The notes under the pieces are model-generated. The model searched no databases and was not told the DNA's origin. It saw only the letters and a list, made by a program, of their open reading frames with translations. From Brevibacterium gallinarum (GTDB lineage Bacteria > Actinomycetota > Actinomycetes > Actinomycetales > Brevibacteriaceae), in NCBI RefSeq assembly GCF_014836885.1, contig NZ_JACSPY010000014.1, forward strand, positions 1 to 64,000: 64,000 nt of DNA. Reading direction: 5' to 3'. This document shows positions 11,962 through 23,900 of the stretch, piece by piece; positions within the stretch are counted from its first letter, which is position 1; each line of letters begins with the position of its first letter. The position numbers and the translations under genes were made by a program.

Positions 11962-12884
11962 GCCTGTCCTCCCTTCGTGTGGTCATCTTGGACCATGGTG
12001 CCGATGCCTTCGGTGGTAAAGACCTCCAGCAGCAGCGAGTGGGCCATCCGGCCGTCGATGATGTGTGCCTGCCGCACGCCGGCTTCGACTGCTTCGAGCG
12101 CGGCGGTCATCTTCGGGATCATCCCGGAGTCAAGCCGCGGCAGCAGCTCGCGCAGCTCGGCCGGGGTGATTGCTGAGAGCAGTGAGTCCTTGTCCGGCCA
12201 GTCGGCGTAGAGGCCGGGCACGTCGGTGAGCATGACGAGCTTGTCGGCGCCGATCTGGCGGGCGATCGCGGCGGCGGCGAGGTCGGCGTTGATGTTGAGC
12301 GGCTTGTTGACGGCTCCGCCTGCTTCAGCGGCGATCGAGCAGATGACCGGGATGCGGCCGGCGGCCAGCAGCTCGTTGATGAGCTCAGTGTTGACCGAGA
12401 CGATCTCGCCGACCCGGCCGAGGTCGATCTCCTCACCGTCGACGGTGGCGGTTGTGCGCTTGGCCAGCAGCAGGTCGCCGTCTTCGCCGGAGAGCCCGAC
12501 GGCGGCGTCGCCGTTCTGGTTGATGCGGGCGACGACCTCGCGGTTGACCTGCCCGGAGAGCACCATCCGCACGACCTCGGCGGCCTCTTCGCTGGTGACG
12601 CGCTGGCCGGCGCGGAACTCGCTTTCGATGCCGAGGCGATCGAGCATCCGGGAGATGTGCGGGCCGCCGCCGTGGACGACGATCGGGCGCAGGCCGGCGA
12701 ACCGCAGGAAAGCGATGTCGTCGGCGAAGGACTGCTGCAGCTCCGGGGATACCATGGCATTGCCGCCGTACTTGATGACGATGGTCGCGCCCTTGAAGGT
12801 CTTGATCCACGGCAGCGCCTCGGTCAAGGTCTCAGCTTTGGCCTGAGCCTGCACGAGCCGGTGGGCAGAGGATGTCTCAGTCAT
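11958..12884 (-). CDS. argB: acetylglutamate kinase
   Basis: Phosphorylates N-acetylglutamate, the step usually inhibited by arginine in organisms that recycle the acetyl group through ArgJ. The 308-residue amino acid kinase has the IKYGGNAM phosphate loop near the N-terminus and VHGGGP just after. The N-terminal helix before the kinase fold, which mediates hexamer formation and arginine sensing in sensitive enzymes, appears to be present (about 25 residues). It overlaps argJ and argD by four bases each. Confidence 0.96.
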   Translation of the reverse strand: MTETSSAHRLVQAQAKAETLTEALPWIKTFKGATIVIKYGGNAMVSPELQQSFADDIAFLRFAGLRPIVVHGGGPHISRMLDRLGIESEFRAGQRVTSEEAAEVVRMVLSGQVNREVVARINQNGDAAVGLSGEDGDLLLAKRTTATVDGEEIDLGRVGEIVSVNTELINELLAAGRIPVICSIAAEAGGAVNKPLNINADLAAAAIARQIGADKLVMLTDVPGLYADWPDKDSLLSAITPAELRELLPRLDSGMIPKMTAALEAVEAGVRQAHIIDGRMAHSLLLEVFTTEGIGTMVQDDHTKGGQA

Positions 12885-14041
12885 GATGAGTAGGCGCTGT
12901 TCTCTTCGACGTAGTCATGGGTCAGGTCCGAGGTCCACACGCTGGCTTCGAAGTTGCCAGCGTGCAGGTCGATCTCGACGACGACGCGGCGGTCGAAGAG
13001 CACCTCAGCGGGATCGGCGGCCGGGGCGGAGCCGACGCAGACGGGCACGCCGTTGAAGGTGACGTCGATGGCCTGCGGGTCGAACTCGGCATCGGTGGTG
13101 CCGACCTGGGCGACGACGCGGCCCCAGTTGGGATCCTCTCCGAACACGGCGGCCTTGAAGAGGTTCGAGCGGGCGACTGCGCGGGAGACGTCGACGGCCT
13201 GCTGTTCGGAGAACGCGCCGCGGGTGGTGATGGTGATGTCGTGGCCGGCACCCTCGGCGTCGGTGTGCAGCTGGGCGGTGAGCTCGCCGCACACTTCGGT
13301 GAGCAGGCGGGTGAATTCGACGAGGTCGGCCTGGTGTTCGGAGGCCCCGGAGCTCATGACGATGACGGTGTCGTTGGTCGACATGCAGCCGTCGGTGTCG
13401 AGCCGGTCGAAGGTCTTCTGGGTGGCTGCGCGCAGGGCGATGTCGAGGTCGGCGGATTCGACGACGGCGTCGGTGGTGATGACGACGAGCATCGTCGCCA
13501 GTCCCGGTGCGAGCATGCCGGCACCCTTGGCCATGCCGCCGATGCGGTAGGCGGTGCCCTCGCGGGTAGCCGTCTTGGCCACGGTGTCGGTCGTCATGAT
13601 CGCCTCGGCTGCCGCCGCCCCTGCCTCCGGAGTGGCGGCGGCAGCGTCGAGGGCAGCGGCGAGGTGGTCGAGGATCGGTTCGCGGAATTCCGGTCCCCCG
13701 ACGCCGATGAGGCCGGTCGAGCAGACGAGGACGTCGCTCGGGTCAGCGTCGAGGAGTTCGGCGGTGCGGGTGGCGGTGAGTTCGGTGGTCTCGTAGCCGT
13801 AGTCGCCGGTGTAGCAGTTCGCACCACCGGAATTCAGCACGACCGCTCGTGCGGTGCCGTCTGCTGAGGCCTGCTGGCTCCACAGCACCGGGTTGGCCTT
13901 GCAGCGGTTGGCGGTGTAGACGGCAGCAACCGCATCGGCGGGGCCGTCGTTGACGACGAGGGCAAGGTCGGTCTTGCCGCTGGGCTTGAGTCCGGCGGTG
14001 GTGCCTGAGGCGCGGAAGCCGCGCGGGTAGGTCACGCTCAT
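12881..14041 (-). CDS. argJ: glutamate N-acetyltransferase (ArgJ)
   Basis: Transfers acetyl from N-acetylornithine to glutamate, recycling the acetyl group; many also use acetyl-CoA. The 386-residue precursor has the self-cleavage region [14 protein letters not shown], in which the Thr of ATM becomes the N-terminal nucleophile of the beta chain. The ATG at 14041 was chosen because GGAG lies seven bases before it and the homologous N-terminus (MSVTYPRGF) starts there. A longer frame to 14089 would run into the promoter. It is the second gene of the operon and has its own promoter. Confidence 0.95.
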   Translation of the reverse strand: MSVTYPRGFRASGTTAGLKPSGKTDLALVVNDGPADAVAAVYTANRCKANPVLWSQQASADGTARAVVLNSGGANCYTGDYGYETTELTATRTAELLDADPSDVLVCSTGLIGVGGPEFREPILDHLAAALDAAAATPEAGAAAAEAIMTTDTVAKTATREGTAYRIGGMAKGAGMLAPGLATMLVVITTDAVVESADLDIALRAATQKTFDRLDTDGCMSTNDTVIVMSSGASEHQADLVEFTRLLTEVCGELTAQLHTDAEGAGHDITITTRGAFSEQQAVDVSRAVARSNLFKAAVFGEDPNWGRVVAQVGTTDAEFDPQAIDVTFNGVPVCVGSAPAADPAEVLFDRRVVVEIDLHAGNFEASVWTSDLTHDYVEENSAYSS

Positions 14042-14095
14042 GATGCGACTCCATTCGGCTGGCGAGTCGGCGGTGGCGGCGGCCACCACCCTTCA

Positions 14096-14132
14096 ATATG
14101 CATAACAATACAGCAGAAGTGAACTTTATTCA
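14096..14132 (-). promoter_or_regulatory. argJ promoter with ARG-box-like operator
   Basis: On the minus strand TGAATA (14127-14132) is followed after 16 bases by TATTGT (14105-14110), then the palindromic TTATGCATAT. The upstream part, TGAATAAAGTTCA, resembles an ARG box (TGAAT...TTCA) and overlaps the -35. TGCAT half-sites are known in actinobacterial ARG boxes. The same arrangement recurs before argC. Transcription would start near 14096-14098, giving a leader of about 55 bases. Confidence 0.65.
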
Positions 14133-14188
14133 TCCCCTGCGGTGTCATGGTGAGGGATGTCACGACCGCCTGGCTGCTCGCCCGCGCC

Positions 14189-15268
14189 TCAGGGGGCCAG
14201 TCCCCCGGTCGGCAGTCCGGTGGCTTCGGGCAAGCCGAGGGCGAGGTGGGCCGACTGCAGCGCCTGGCCGGCGGTGCCGCGCACGAGGTTGTCGAGGGCG
14301 ACGACGGTGACGATCCGCCCGGCGCGCTCGTCGATGCCGAACTGGAGATGTGCGGTGTTCGACCCGGTGGTCGCTGACAGCTGCGGCCAGGCGCCTTCGG
14401 CGAGCATGTGCACGAAGGGCTCATCGGCGTACGCGGCGGCATACACCTCGGCGACGGCCTCGCGGGTCAGCTGCGCACCACCGGCCGGGACGGCTGAGAG
14501 CGTGGCGAGGATGCCGCGGCTGACGGGGATGAGGGTGGGGGTGAAGGAGATGCGCACCGGCCCGTCGGCGGGATCGGCGCCGAGGGCGAGGTTGAGGTTC
14601 TGTTCGATCTCGGGCACGTGCCGGTGGGTGCCGGCGACGCCGTAGGGTGAGGCGTTGCCGAGGATCTCGGCTGCTGTCAGGTGGGGCTTGAGTGCCTTGC
14701 CTGCTCCGGAGACGCCATTGGCCAGCACCGCACTCAGTCCGGTCGGCTCGATGAGCCCGGCCTGCAGCAGCGGGCCGAGGCCGAGCGTCACCGCGGTGAC
14801 GTTGCAGCCAGGCACTGCGATGCGGCGGGTCTGCCGTAGCGCCTCGCGCTGCTTGGTGCCGTCGGCCAGCAGCATCTCGGGCAGCCCGTAGGTCCAGGTG
14901 CCCGGATGATCGCTGCCGTAGAAGGCCTCCCAGGCGGCTGGGCTGATGAGCCGGTGGTCGGCGGCGAGGTCGATGATGAGGGTCTCAGGTGAGGTCTCGG
15001 CGAGCGCGGCTGCGATCTCGCCCGAGGCGCCGTGCGGCAGGGCGAGGACGACGACGTCGTGGCCGGCGAGCACCTCGGCGGTCGAGGGCTGCACCGTCAT
15101 GTCGCCGTAGGCGAGCAGATGGGGCTGGTGGACCGCCAGCCGGTCACCGGCGCTCGAATGGCCGCAGACCGTTGTAACGTGAAGTTCCGGGTGACTGCTC
15201 AGCAGCCTGAGGACCTCACCGCCGGCGTAGCCGGTGGCGCCTGAGACTGCGACTGACATTCGCGACAT
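14189..15268 (-). CDS. argC: N-acetyl-gamma-glutamyl-phosphate reductase
   Basis: Reduces acetylglutamyl phosphate to the semialdehyde with NADPH. The protein (359 residues from this start) has the nucleotide-binding [10 protein letters not shown] near the N-terminus and the catalytic Cys in PGCNVTAV. It is the first gene of the arg operon. The promoter -10 at 15276-15281 would place the transcription start at about 15268-15270, on the ATG at 15268, so a leaderless message is likely; no ribosome site is visible before any candidate start. Other possible starts are ATGs at 15280, which would fall inside the -10, and 15259, which gives the shortest conserved N-terminus. Confidence 0.93.
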   Translation of the reverse strand: MSRMSVAVSGATGYAGGEVLRLLSSHPELHVTTVCGHSSAGDRLAVHQPHLLAYGDMTVQPSTAEVLAGHDVVVLALPHGASGEIAAALAETSPETLIIDLAADHRLISPAAWEAFYGSDHPGTWTYGLPEMLLADGTKQREALRQTRRIAVPGCNVTAVTLGLGPLLQAGLIEPTGLSAVLANGVSGAGKALKPHLTAAEILGNASPYGVAGTHRHVPEIEQNLNLALGADPADGPVRISFTPTLIPVSRGILATLSAVPAGGAQLTREAVAEVYAAAYADEPFVHMLAEGAWPQLSATTGSNTAHLQFGIDERAGRIVTVVALDNLVRGTAGQALQSAHLALGLPEATGLPTGGLAP

Positions 15269-15302
15269 ATGCATAATCATACCGCATCATCGAACTTTAT
15301 TC
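15265..15302 (-). promoter_or_regulatory. argC promoter with ARG-box-like operator
   Basis: On the minus strand TGAATA (15297-15302) is followed after 16 bases by TATGAT (15276-15281) and then TTATGCATAT. Eleven bases GAATAAAGTTC and ten bases TTATGCATAT are identical to the argJ promoter at the same spacing. It controls the whole arginine operon, presumably through ArgR. The divergent quinone oxidoreductase ribosome site begins immediately next to it. Confidence 0.7.
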
Positions 15303-15312
15303 AGGAGGGGTT

Positions 15313-16287
15313 GTGGCCCACGTTGTACAGGCGATCGAAGCCGGCGGACCGGAGGTGCTGCGCTACACCGAGATCGACGACCCGCAGGCAGGTCCCGGCG
15401 AGCTCCTCGTCGAGGTCGCCGCTGCAGGCATCAACTTCATCGACACCTACCGGCGCAGCGGCCTGTATCCGATGGAGTTCCCGCACGTCGTCGGCAGCGA
15501 AGGCGCCGGACGCGTCATCGCCGTTGCCGATGACGTCACCGGATTCTCAGTCGGCGACCGGGTCGCCTGGCACAACGCGCCCGGCTCCTATGCCACCAGC
15601 GTCGCCGTTCCGGCTGCCGGGGTGCTGCGGGTGCCCGAAGGCGTGTCCGATGAGGTCGCTGCCGCGATTCCGCTCCAGGGCCTGACGGCCCAGTACCTGG
15701 CGACCGGTTCGCACCGCCTTGAGCCGGGCCAGACCGCCCTCATCCACGCCGGTGCCGGCGGGGTCGGCCTGCTGCTCACCCAGCTGGCCAAGCACCTCGG
15801 CGCCCGCGTCATCACGACGGTCTCGACTGAGGAGAAGGCCGAGCTGTCCCGCGGTGCCGGCGCTGATGAGGTGTTCCTCTACGGCGAGGGCGTCGACATC
15901 GCCGCCACTGTCCGCGACCTCACCGACGGTGAGGGTGTCGACGTCGCCTATGACGGCGTCGGCAGGGACACCTTCGACGCCTCGCTGGCCTCGCTCAAGG
16001 TGCGCGGTTCGCTCGTGCTCTTCGGTGCGGCCTCCGGGCCGGTCGAGCCCTTCGACATCCAGCGGCTCAACTCCTCCGGCGGGCAGTTCCTCTCCCGGCC
16101 CTCGCTGCAGTGGTTCGTCCGCAGCCCCGAGGAGCTGGCCGAGCGTTCGGGCATGCTCTTCGACGGGCTCTCGACCGGCTGGCTCGACTTCCGCGTCGGC
16201 CACGAGTTCCCGCTCGCCGAGGCTGCCGAGGCGCATCGTGCGCTCGAGGGCCGCAAGACGACCGGCAAGGTCATCCTCAAGCCCTGA
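15313..16287 (+). CDS. NADPH:quinone oxidoreductase family protein
   Basis: The 324-residue protein is a zinc-free medium-chain dehydrogenase/reductase. It has a GroES-like N-terminal half with GINFIDTYRRSG (typical of the QOR subfamily) and a Rossmann half with HAGAGGVGLLLTQ for NADPH. The zinc-binding cysteines of alcohol dehydrogenases are absent. It probably makes one- or two-electron reductions of quinones or enones. Translation starts at GTG 15313, three bases after a strong AGGAGGGG site. The gene is divergent from argC. Confidence 0.88.
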   Translation: MAHVVQAIEAGGPEVLRYTEIDDPQAGPGELLVEVAAAGINFIDTYRRSGLYPMEFPHVVGSEGAGRVIAVADDVTGFSVGDRVAWHNAPGSYATSVAVPAAGVLRVPEGVSDEVAAAIPLQGLTAQYLATGSHRLEPGQTALIHAGAGGVGLLLTQLAKHLGARVITTVSTEEKAELSRGAGADEVFLYGEGVDIAATVRDLTDGEGVDVAYDGVGRDTFDASLASLKVRGSLVLFGAASGPVEPFDIQRLNSSGGQFLSRPSLQWFVRSPEELAERSGMLFDGLSTGWLDFRVGHEFPLAEAAEAHRALEGRKTTGKVILKP

Positions 16288-16300
16288 TCCGGGCACTGTT

Positions 16301-16339
16301 CTTCCCGGCGGCGGGATCCGATGAGGTGCCGTCGGGAAG
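16301..16339. terminator. terminator-like hairpin
   Basis: Arms 16301-16312 and 16328-16339 pair over 12 positions with one wobble pair around a 15-base loop. It lies between the convergent quinone oxidoreductase and AarF genes. There is no T-run, so function as a terminator is moderately supported. Confidence 0.5.
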
Positions 16340-16382
16340 GGCGTCGATGATCGCCGCGGTGCCGGTTTAACCCGAGGTCGCG

Positions 16383-18392
16383 CTATTTGAATCTTCTCGT
16401 CGCCAGCGCCGGCGCCAGCACGACCGCGGCGAGCACGAAGCCGCCTAACAGCACCCACGCGCCGAAGTAGGTGAACAGCTTGAGATCCGGGGCCAGCGGC
16501 GGGCCGAAGTCAGCTGACATCATGACGACGCCGCCGAGGATGAGGGCGGTGGCGATGATGACCTGCACGAGCTGGTCGACCGTCGTGCGCACGAGGTTCT
16601 TGATGAGGTCGATGTTGAGGCCGCTCGTGCCGATGTCGAGGGTGCCGTCCTCCAGGTGCTGGGCGATCCGGCTGATCTGGGCCGGCAGCGAGGCGAGCAT
16701 CGGGGCGTTCGCGGTGAAGTACAGGTCGGCATGGCCGAGGCTGTCCCGGAAGCTCACCGCCTCGCGCATGAGCGTGTCGCTGTGAGCGCGCACCAGATCG
16801 AGCAGGTCGATCGTCGGGTCGAGCTTCTTGAGGCTGCCCTCCAGCGTGGAGATCGCCCGGAATGCATCAGCAACGGCGCTCGGCAGTTCGAAGCCGTTGT
16901 CGACGACGAAGGACAGCAGTTCGGAGAACATCGCCGATGAGCTTCCGGAACCGCCGTCGAACTGGAGCATGATCTGGCCGATCTCGCGCTGCAGCAGCCG
17001 GATGTCGACACCGACCGGCGCCCCGAACAGGTCGAGGATAGCGGTGGTGGCAGCCTGCGAGTTCTGCCGTTCGAAGGCCATGAGCAGCAGGGCGATGTCG
17101 CGGCGGTCGCGCATGTCGAGTCGGCCGACGTTGCCGAAGTCGATGAGCCCGAGGCGCCCGGCCGGGTCGATGAGGATGTTGCCGGCATGCAGATCGGCGT
17201 GGAAGACGCCCTTGTGCAGCACCTGCCGGGCGACGGTCATGAAAAGCTGGTCGGCTGCCTCGCGGCGGGCGATCATCGACAGGTTCTCCACCAGGTCGCC
17301 TGCCTTCGACAGCGGGATGCCGTCGACGCGTTCGAGGACGATGACGCGTTCGCTGCTGAGTTCGGGGTACACGCGCGGGACGTCGACGAGCGGCTGCCCG
17401 TCGGGCCCGTGGGGCCAGCCGTTGCCGTGGTGCTGGGCGGCTTCGCGCAGCAGCTGGGTGTTGCGCACCTCGGTGCCGTAGTCGAGCTCTTCGTTGAGCG
17501 ATTCGATGAAGCCGCGTGCGATCGAGCGCACGCCGATCTTCTTCGCCCACCCTGCCCGGTTGTGCGCCTGATCGGCCAATGCGCGGATGATGTCGGAATC
17601 GGCGCGGACCTGCTTGCGCAGGTGCGGGCGCTGGACCTTGACGACGACCTGGGTGCCGTCGGCGAGCTTGGCGGCATGCACCTGCGCGACCGAGGCGGCA
17701 GCCAGCGGGGTCTCGTCGAAGGAGGAGAACACCTGGTCGACGGGCCTGCCGAAGGAGCGCTCGAGCACCGGCCGGATCTGGTCGAAGTCGACCGGCGGCA
17801 CATCGGACTGCAGCTTGGAGAACTCCTCGACGAACTCCTGGGGCACGACATCGGAGCGGGTGGCGATGAACTGGCCGAGCTTGACGAAGGTGACCCCGGC
17901 GGCGGCGAACGCCTCGGCGGTGGTGCGTGCGATCTCGCGCATCGAGACCTTCAGGGTCGGGATCCGCGGGCGCAGGTAGCGGGCGAGTCCGTAGCGCAGC
18001 AGGATGCGCTGGATCTGGGAGACGCGGCTGACCCGCCGGTAGAGCACCGGCAGGCGCACGATCTGGCGCATGACCGAGGAGAAGGTGCCGGTGGGCAGCA
18101 CGAGTTCGATGGCCAGCAGCAGGAACATCTGGATGACGATGAGCCAGGCGAAGATGAGCAGGAAGACCATGACGGCCGGGAAGCTCATCTCGATCCACGG
18201 GATCTGCCCGCCCTGGGAGATGCCGAGCAGCTCGTAGGCCTGCAGGGTGATCGGCCACAGCGACATGCCCATGACGAGCGAGACGATCGTGTTACGCAGC
18301 GTCCCGGTGCCGACGGTGATCGTCCGGCGCACGAGCACGCCGACGATAACGGCATTGAGCAGACCGAGGAGGATCGAGTAGAGCACGTTCAT
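16383..18392 (-). CDS. AarF/UbiB (ABC1) family protein kinase-like protein
   Basis: The 669-residue protein has N-terminal hydrophobic segments, then an ABC1 kinase-like domain and two hydrophobic segments at the C-terminus. Visible motifs are KLGQFIATR (the family's KxGQ), the nucleotide-binding lysine in VVKVQRP, the catalytic loop HADLHAGNIL and the metal-binding LIDFGNVG. Family members are atypical kinases or ATPases linked to isoprenoid quinone or lipid handling. The length and membrane segments fit UbiB-like members. It follows the SDR gene by 31 bases and probably shares the pheST transcript. Confidence 0.9.
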   Translation of the reverse strand: MNVLYSILLGLLNAVIVGVLVRRTITVGTGTLRNTIVSLVMGMSLWPITLQAYELLGISQGGQIPWIEMSFPAVMVFLLIFAWLIVIQMFLLLAIELVLPTGTFSSVMRQIVRLPVLYRRVSRVSQIQRILLRYGLARYLRPRIPTLKVSMREIARTTAEAFAAAGVTFVKLGQFIATRSDVVPQEFVEEFSKLQSDVPPVDFDQIRPVLERSFGRPVDQVFSSFDETPLAAASVAQVHAAKLADGTQVVVKVQRPHLRKQVRADSDIIRALADQAHNRAGWAKKIGVRSIARGFIESLNEELDYGTEVRNTQLLREAAQHHGNGWPHGPDGQPLVDVPRVYPELSSERVIVLERVDGIPLSKAGDLVENLSMIARREAADQLFMTVARQVLHKGVFHADLHAGNILIDPAGRLGLIDFGNVGRLDMRDRRDIALLLMAFERQNSQAATTAILDLFGAPVGVDIRLLQREIGQIMLQFDGGSGSSSAMFSELLSFVVDNGFELPSAVADAFRAISTLEGSLKKLDPTIDLLDLVRAHSDTLMREAVSFRDSLGHADLYFTANAPMLASLPAQISRIAQHLEDGTLDIGTSGLNIDLIKNLVRTTVDQLVQVIIATALILGGVVMMSADFGPPLAPDLKLFTYFGAWVLLGGFVLAAVVLAPALATRRFK

Positions 18393-18423
18393 GTTCGTCT
18401 GCCTTCCCCGTGTCTGTCCAGCT

Positions 18424-19260
18424 TCAGCTGATGTCCATCTCCGTGATCAGCTTACGGGCTTGTGAACCGGCTGCGGGGATCTGCTGGCTGAGCGTTTCTG
18501 CAGTGTCGTGACCAGCGCGGATGTAGCGGCCGGTCCACCCGTCGAGCTCACCGGAGGCTGCCGCAAGAGCGAGCGCGGCGAGCTCGGCAGGCGAGGTCCA
18601 GTCGTCGTCGGTGCGCCAGTCGTGCATCGGCATCGAGGCGGTCATGTCCGAGCGGATGACGCCGGGGGCCAGTTCGAAGATCTTCAGCCCCTTCTCGTCG
18701 CCGAAGTGGACGACGGAGTCGGCGATGCGGAACAGCGCGGCCTTCGATGCCGAGTAGGCGCCGTAGGCCGGGGTGCCCTGCGCACCGGATCCGGAGTTGA
18801 GGTCGATGATGCGGCCCGGCTGCCCGGTCGCCTCGGCCGTGGCGATGAGGACCGGGGCGAAGGCGTTGATCATGAGCAGTGGGCCGATGACGTTGGTGCC
18901 GATGACCCCGACGAGGGACTCCGGGTCGGCTTCCCACAGCGGGCCTTCGCTCGATTCAACCCGTCCGGCGTTGTTGATGAGCACCCCGAGGCGCACTCCG
19001 GTGGCCTGGGCATGTGCCTCGATGTCACCGCGCAGCGCGGCTACGGAGTCCGGCTGGGAGACGTCGACGCCGAATCCGGTGACCGTGCCCGAGGTCTCGG
19101 CTGCGATCTCTGCGGCAGCCGCCTGGGCACGTGCGGTGTCGGTGGCGGTGATCGCCACCGGGTAGCCGGCTTCAGCGAATCCGGTGGCCAGGATCCGGCC
19201 GATGCCGCGGGATCCTCCGGTGATGAGGGTCAGCGGGCGGGTGGTCTCGGCTGCGGTCAT
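18424..19260 (-). CDS. SDR family oxidoreductase
   Basis: A 278-residue short-chain dehydrogenase. It has the cofactor motif TGGSRGIG at 14-21, NNAG in the fourth strand and the catalytic YxxxK within YGAYSASKAALF; a Ser sits upstream in LNSGSG. The substrate is unknown. The pheT stop lies one base upstream of its start, so it is cotranscribed with pheST, an unusual partner for this operon. Confidence 0.88.
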   Translation of the reverse strand: MTAAETTRPLTLITGGSRGIGRILATGFAEAGYPVAITATDTARAQAAAAEIAAETSGTVTGFGVDVSQPDSVAALRGDIEAHAQATGVRLGVLINNAGRVESSEGPLWEADPESLVGVIGTNVIGPLLMINAFAPVLIATAEATGQPGRIIDLNSGSGAQGTPAYGAYSASKAALFRIADSVVHFGDEKGLKIFELAPGVIRSDMTASMPMHDWRTDDDWTSPAELAALALAAASGELDGWTGRYIRAGHDTAETLSQQIPAAGSQARKLITEMDIS

Positions 19261-19261
19261 C

Positions 19262-21780
19262 TCAGCTCCTCACCTCGGCGCCGAAGCGCTCGGCGGCCAC
19301 GGCGGTGGCGGCCTCGCGCAGTGCAGAGGCCTCGTCGGCGGTCATTGTGCGGTCCGGGGCGCGGAAGGTCAGGCGGAAGGCCAGCGACTTCTTGCCTTCG
19401 GGCACCTGGTCGCCTGCGTAGAGGTCGAAGATCTCGACGTTCTCCAGTTCGGTTCCCGCACCTTCGCGCAGCGCGTCGGCCACCGCCGAGGCGGGGGTCG
19501 CCTCGTCGACGAGGAGCGCGACGTCCTGCCGGGAGACCGGGTAGGTCGAGAGCACCCCGGCCCACGCGCGGGTGTCGGACTGGGTCAGCAGCGCATCGAG
19601 GCTGATCTCGAAGGCGACCGTGCGGGCGGGCAGGTCGAGGGTCTCGCAGACCTTCGGATGCAGTTCGCCGGCGTGGCCGAAGTGGGTGCCGTCGGTGAAG
19701 TCGAAGCGCGCGCAGCGTCCCGGATGGTACGGGGCGATCTGGTCGGCTGACACGGTGAGTTCGAGTCCGCAGGAAGCGGCGATCCGGTGCACCGTATCGA
19801 TGACATCGGCAGCATCGGCCTTCCGGCCGGCGCCGAGCACACCCGGTGCTTCGGCATAGCCTGCCATGATGCCGGCGAAGTGGTACGGCTGGGCCGGCAC
19901 CGAGGCGAAGATCGCCTCAAGCTCGTCCTCGCTCGGGTGGTAGCCCGGGGCGTAGGACTCGACTGGTGCCAGTTCGGTCGTCTCCGGCTGGGTCACGAGC
20001 CCGGCTTCGAAGATCGCGATGTCCTTGAAGCCGCGGCCGAGGTTGCGGGCGGCGGCATCGACGAGGGTGGCGAGCAGGTGGGTGCGCATGAGCGGCTGGT
20101 CCTCGGCCATCGGATTGGCCAGCCGGACGTTCATGCGGCGGGCATCGCCTTCCGGGATCCGCAGGGCGTCGCTGCGGGCGTCGGAGGTGAACGGGTAGGT
20201 CAGCACCTCGGAGTAGCCGAGCGCGGTCAGCAGATTCGAGATCCGCCGGCGGGCGGCCTGGGCGGCGTTGAGGCCCTTGCCGCCGGGGGCCACCGGCAGC
20301 ACGGACGGGATCCGGTCGTAGCCGCCGGCCCGGGCGATCTCCTCGACGAGGTCGACATCGTCGGTCAGGTCGGCCCGCCACGTCGGGACGGTGACCTCCA
20401 GGATCTCAGCCTCGGGGTCAGCGACGTGGCAGCCGACGGCGCCGAGCAGCCGAACGATGTCCTCGCGGCTGTCCTCGGTGCCCAACCGCCGGTTGGGCAG
20501 GTCGGCTGCAAGCCTGACGGTCCGGGCCTGCGGCTCCTCGCCGGCGATGGTGACGGCCGGTTCAAGGGTGCCGCCGCCGAGTTCGACGAGCAGGTCCGCG
20601 CAGCGCTTGGCAGCCACCGGGCCGAGGGCGGGGTCGACGCCGCGTTCGAAGCGGCGGGCGGCCTCGCTCGGCAGCCGGTGCCTCCGGGCGGTGCGGGCGA
20701 TCGAGATCGGGTCGAAGTGGGCGGCCTCGATGAGGATGCTGGTCGTCTCGGGGCCGACTTCGAGGTCGGCTCCGCCCATGACGCCGGCCAGGCCGATGAT
20801 CCGGCTCTCACCTGCGGCACCGCCTTCATCGGTGATGAGGAGGTCCTCGGGATCGAGAGTGCGGGTGACATCGTCGAGGGTGGTGAGCTTCTCCCCTGCC
20901 TTCGCGCGGCGCACGACGATCTTCTCACCGAGGGCGTCACGGTCGTAGGCGTGCAGCGGCTGGCCGAGTTCGAGCATGACGTAGTTGGTGACGTCAACAC
21001 TCAGGCTGATCGGGCGCATCCCGGCTTCGGTCAGCCGGCGCTGCATCCAGTACGGGGTCTGTGCGCTCGGGTCGATGCCGGTGACCTGCAGGGCGGTGAA
21101 CCGGTCGCAACCGGGTACACCGTGGATCGGGGCATCATCGGCCAGCTCGACCGGGTAGCCGTCATCGGTGGGCTCCGGTGCCGGCTGATCGGCCGGGTCC
21201 GTGAAGTCCTGGTCTTTGAGCATCGCGAATTCGCGGGCGAGGCCGCGCATCGACAGCTGGTAGCCGCGGTCAGGGGTGACGTTGACGTCGAGGGTGACCC
21301 GGTCGAGGCCGAGCAAGCCCAGTGCGTCGTCACCGGGTTCGCCGGTGAGCCCGAGGCGGGTGAGGACGATGATGCCCTCGTGGTCCTCGCCGAGGCCGAG
21401 CTCCTTGGACGAGCAGATCATGCCGTCGGAGATGTGCCCGTAGGTCTTGCGGGCGCTGATGGCGAAGCCGCCGGGCAGCACCGCGCCGGGCAGCGCGGCG
21501 GCGATGAGGTCGCCTGCTTCGAAGTTGTGGGCACCGCAGATGATGCCGCGCGGTTCGTCCTCGCCGACGTCGACCTGGCACCAGTTGACGGTCTTGCCGT
21601 TGGAGTGGGTCTCCTTCTCCAGTTCGAGAACCCGGCCGACGACGAGCGGGCCGGTGACCTCGGGGGCGATGAAGTCCTCTTCCTCCAGGCCGATGCTGGC
21701 CAGTTCGGCAGCGAGCACCCGCGGGTTGTCGACGACGGAGAGGTCGACGTAGTCGGCGAGCCATTCGAGTGGGACGAGCA

Positions 21781-21781
<1 letters not shown>
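19262..21781 (-). CDS. pheT: phenylalanyl-tRNA synthetase beta subunit
   Basis: Beta chain of the (alpha-beta)2 enzyme that charges tRNA-Phe; it carries editing and tRNA-binding functions. The 839-residue length is typical. In order come an N-terminal segment, an EMAP/OB tRNA-binding domain (about 40-150), B3/B4 editing region, B5 domain, catalytic-like core and a C-terminal ferredoxin-fold anticodon-binding domain. The start MLVPLEWL at 21781 matches the family; the longer frame extends into pheS. The ATG overlaps the pheS stop. Confidence 0.97.
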
Positions 21782-23847
<2,066 letters not shown>

Positions 23848-23900
23848 TCACCTGGTGACAGGCGCGCTGCGGCTGCTGTCTGCAGTCGTAGAGTGAGCCC

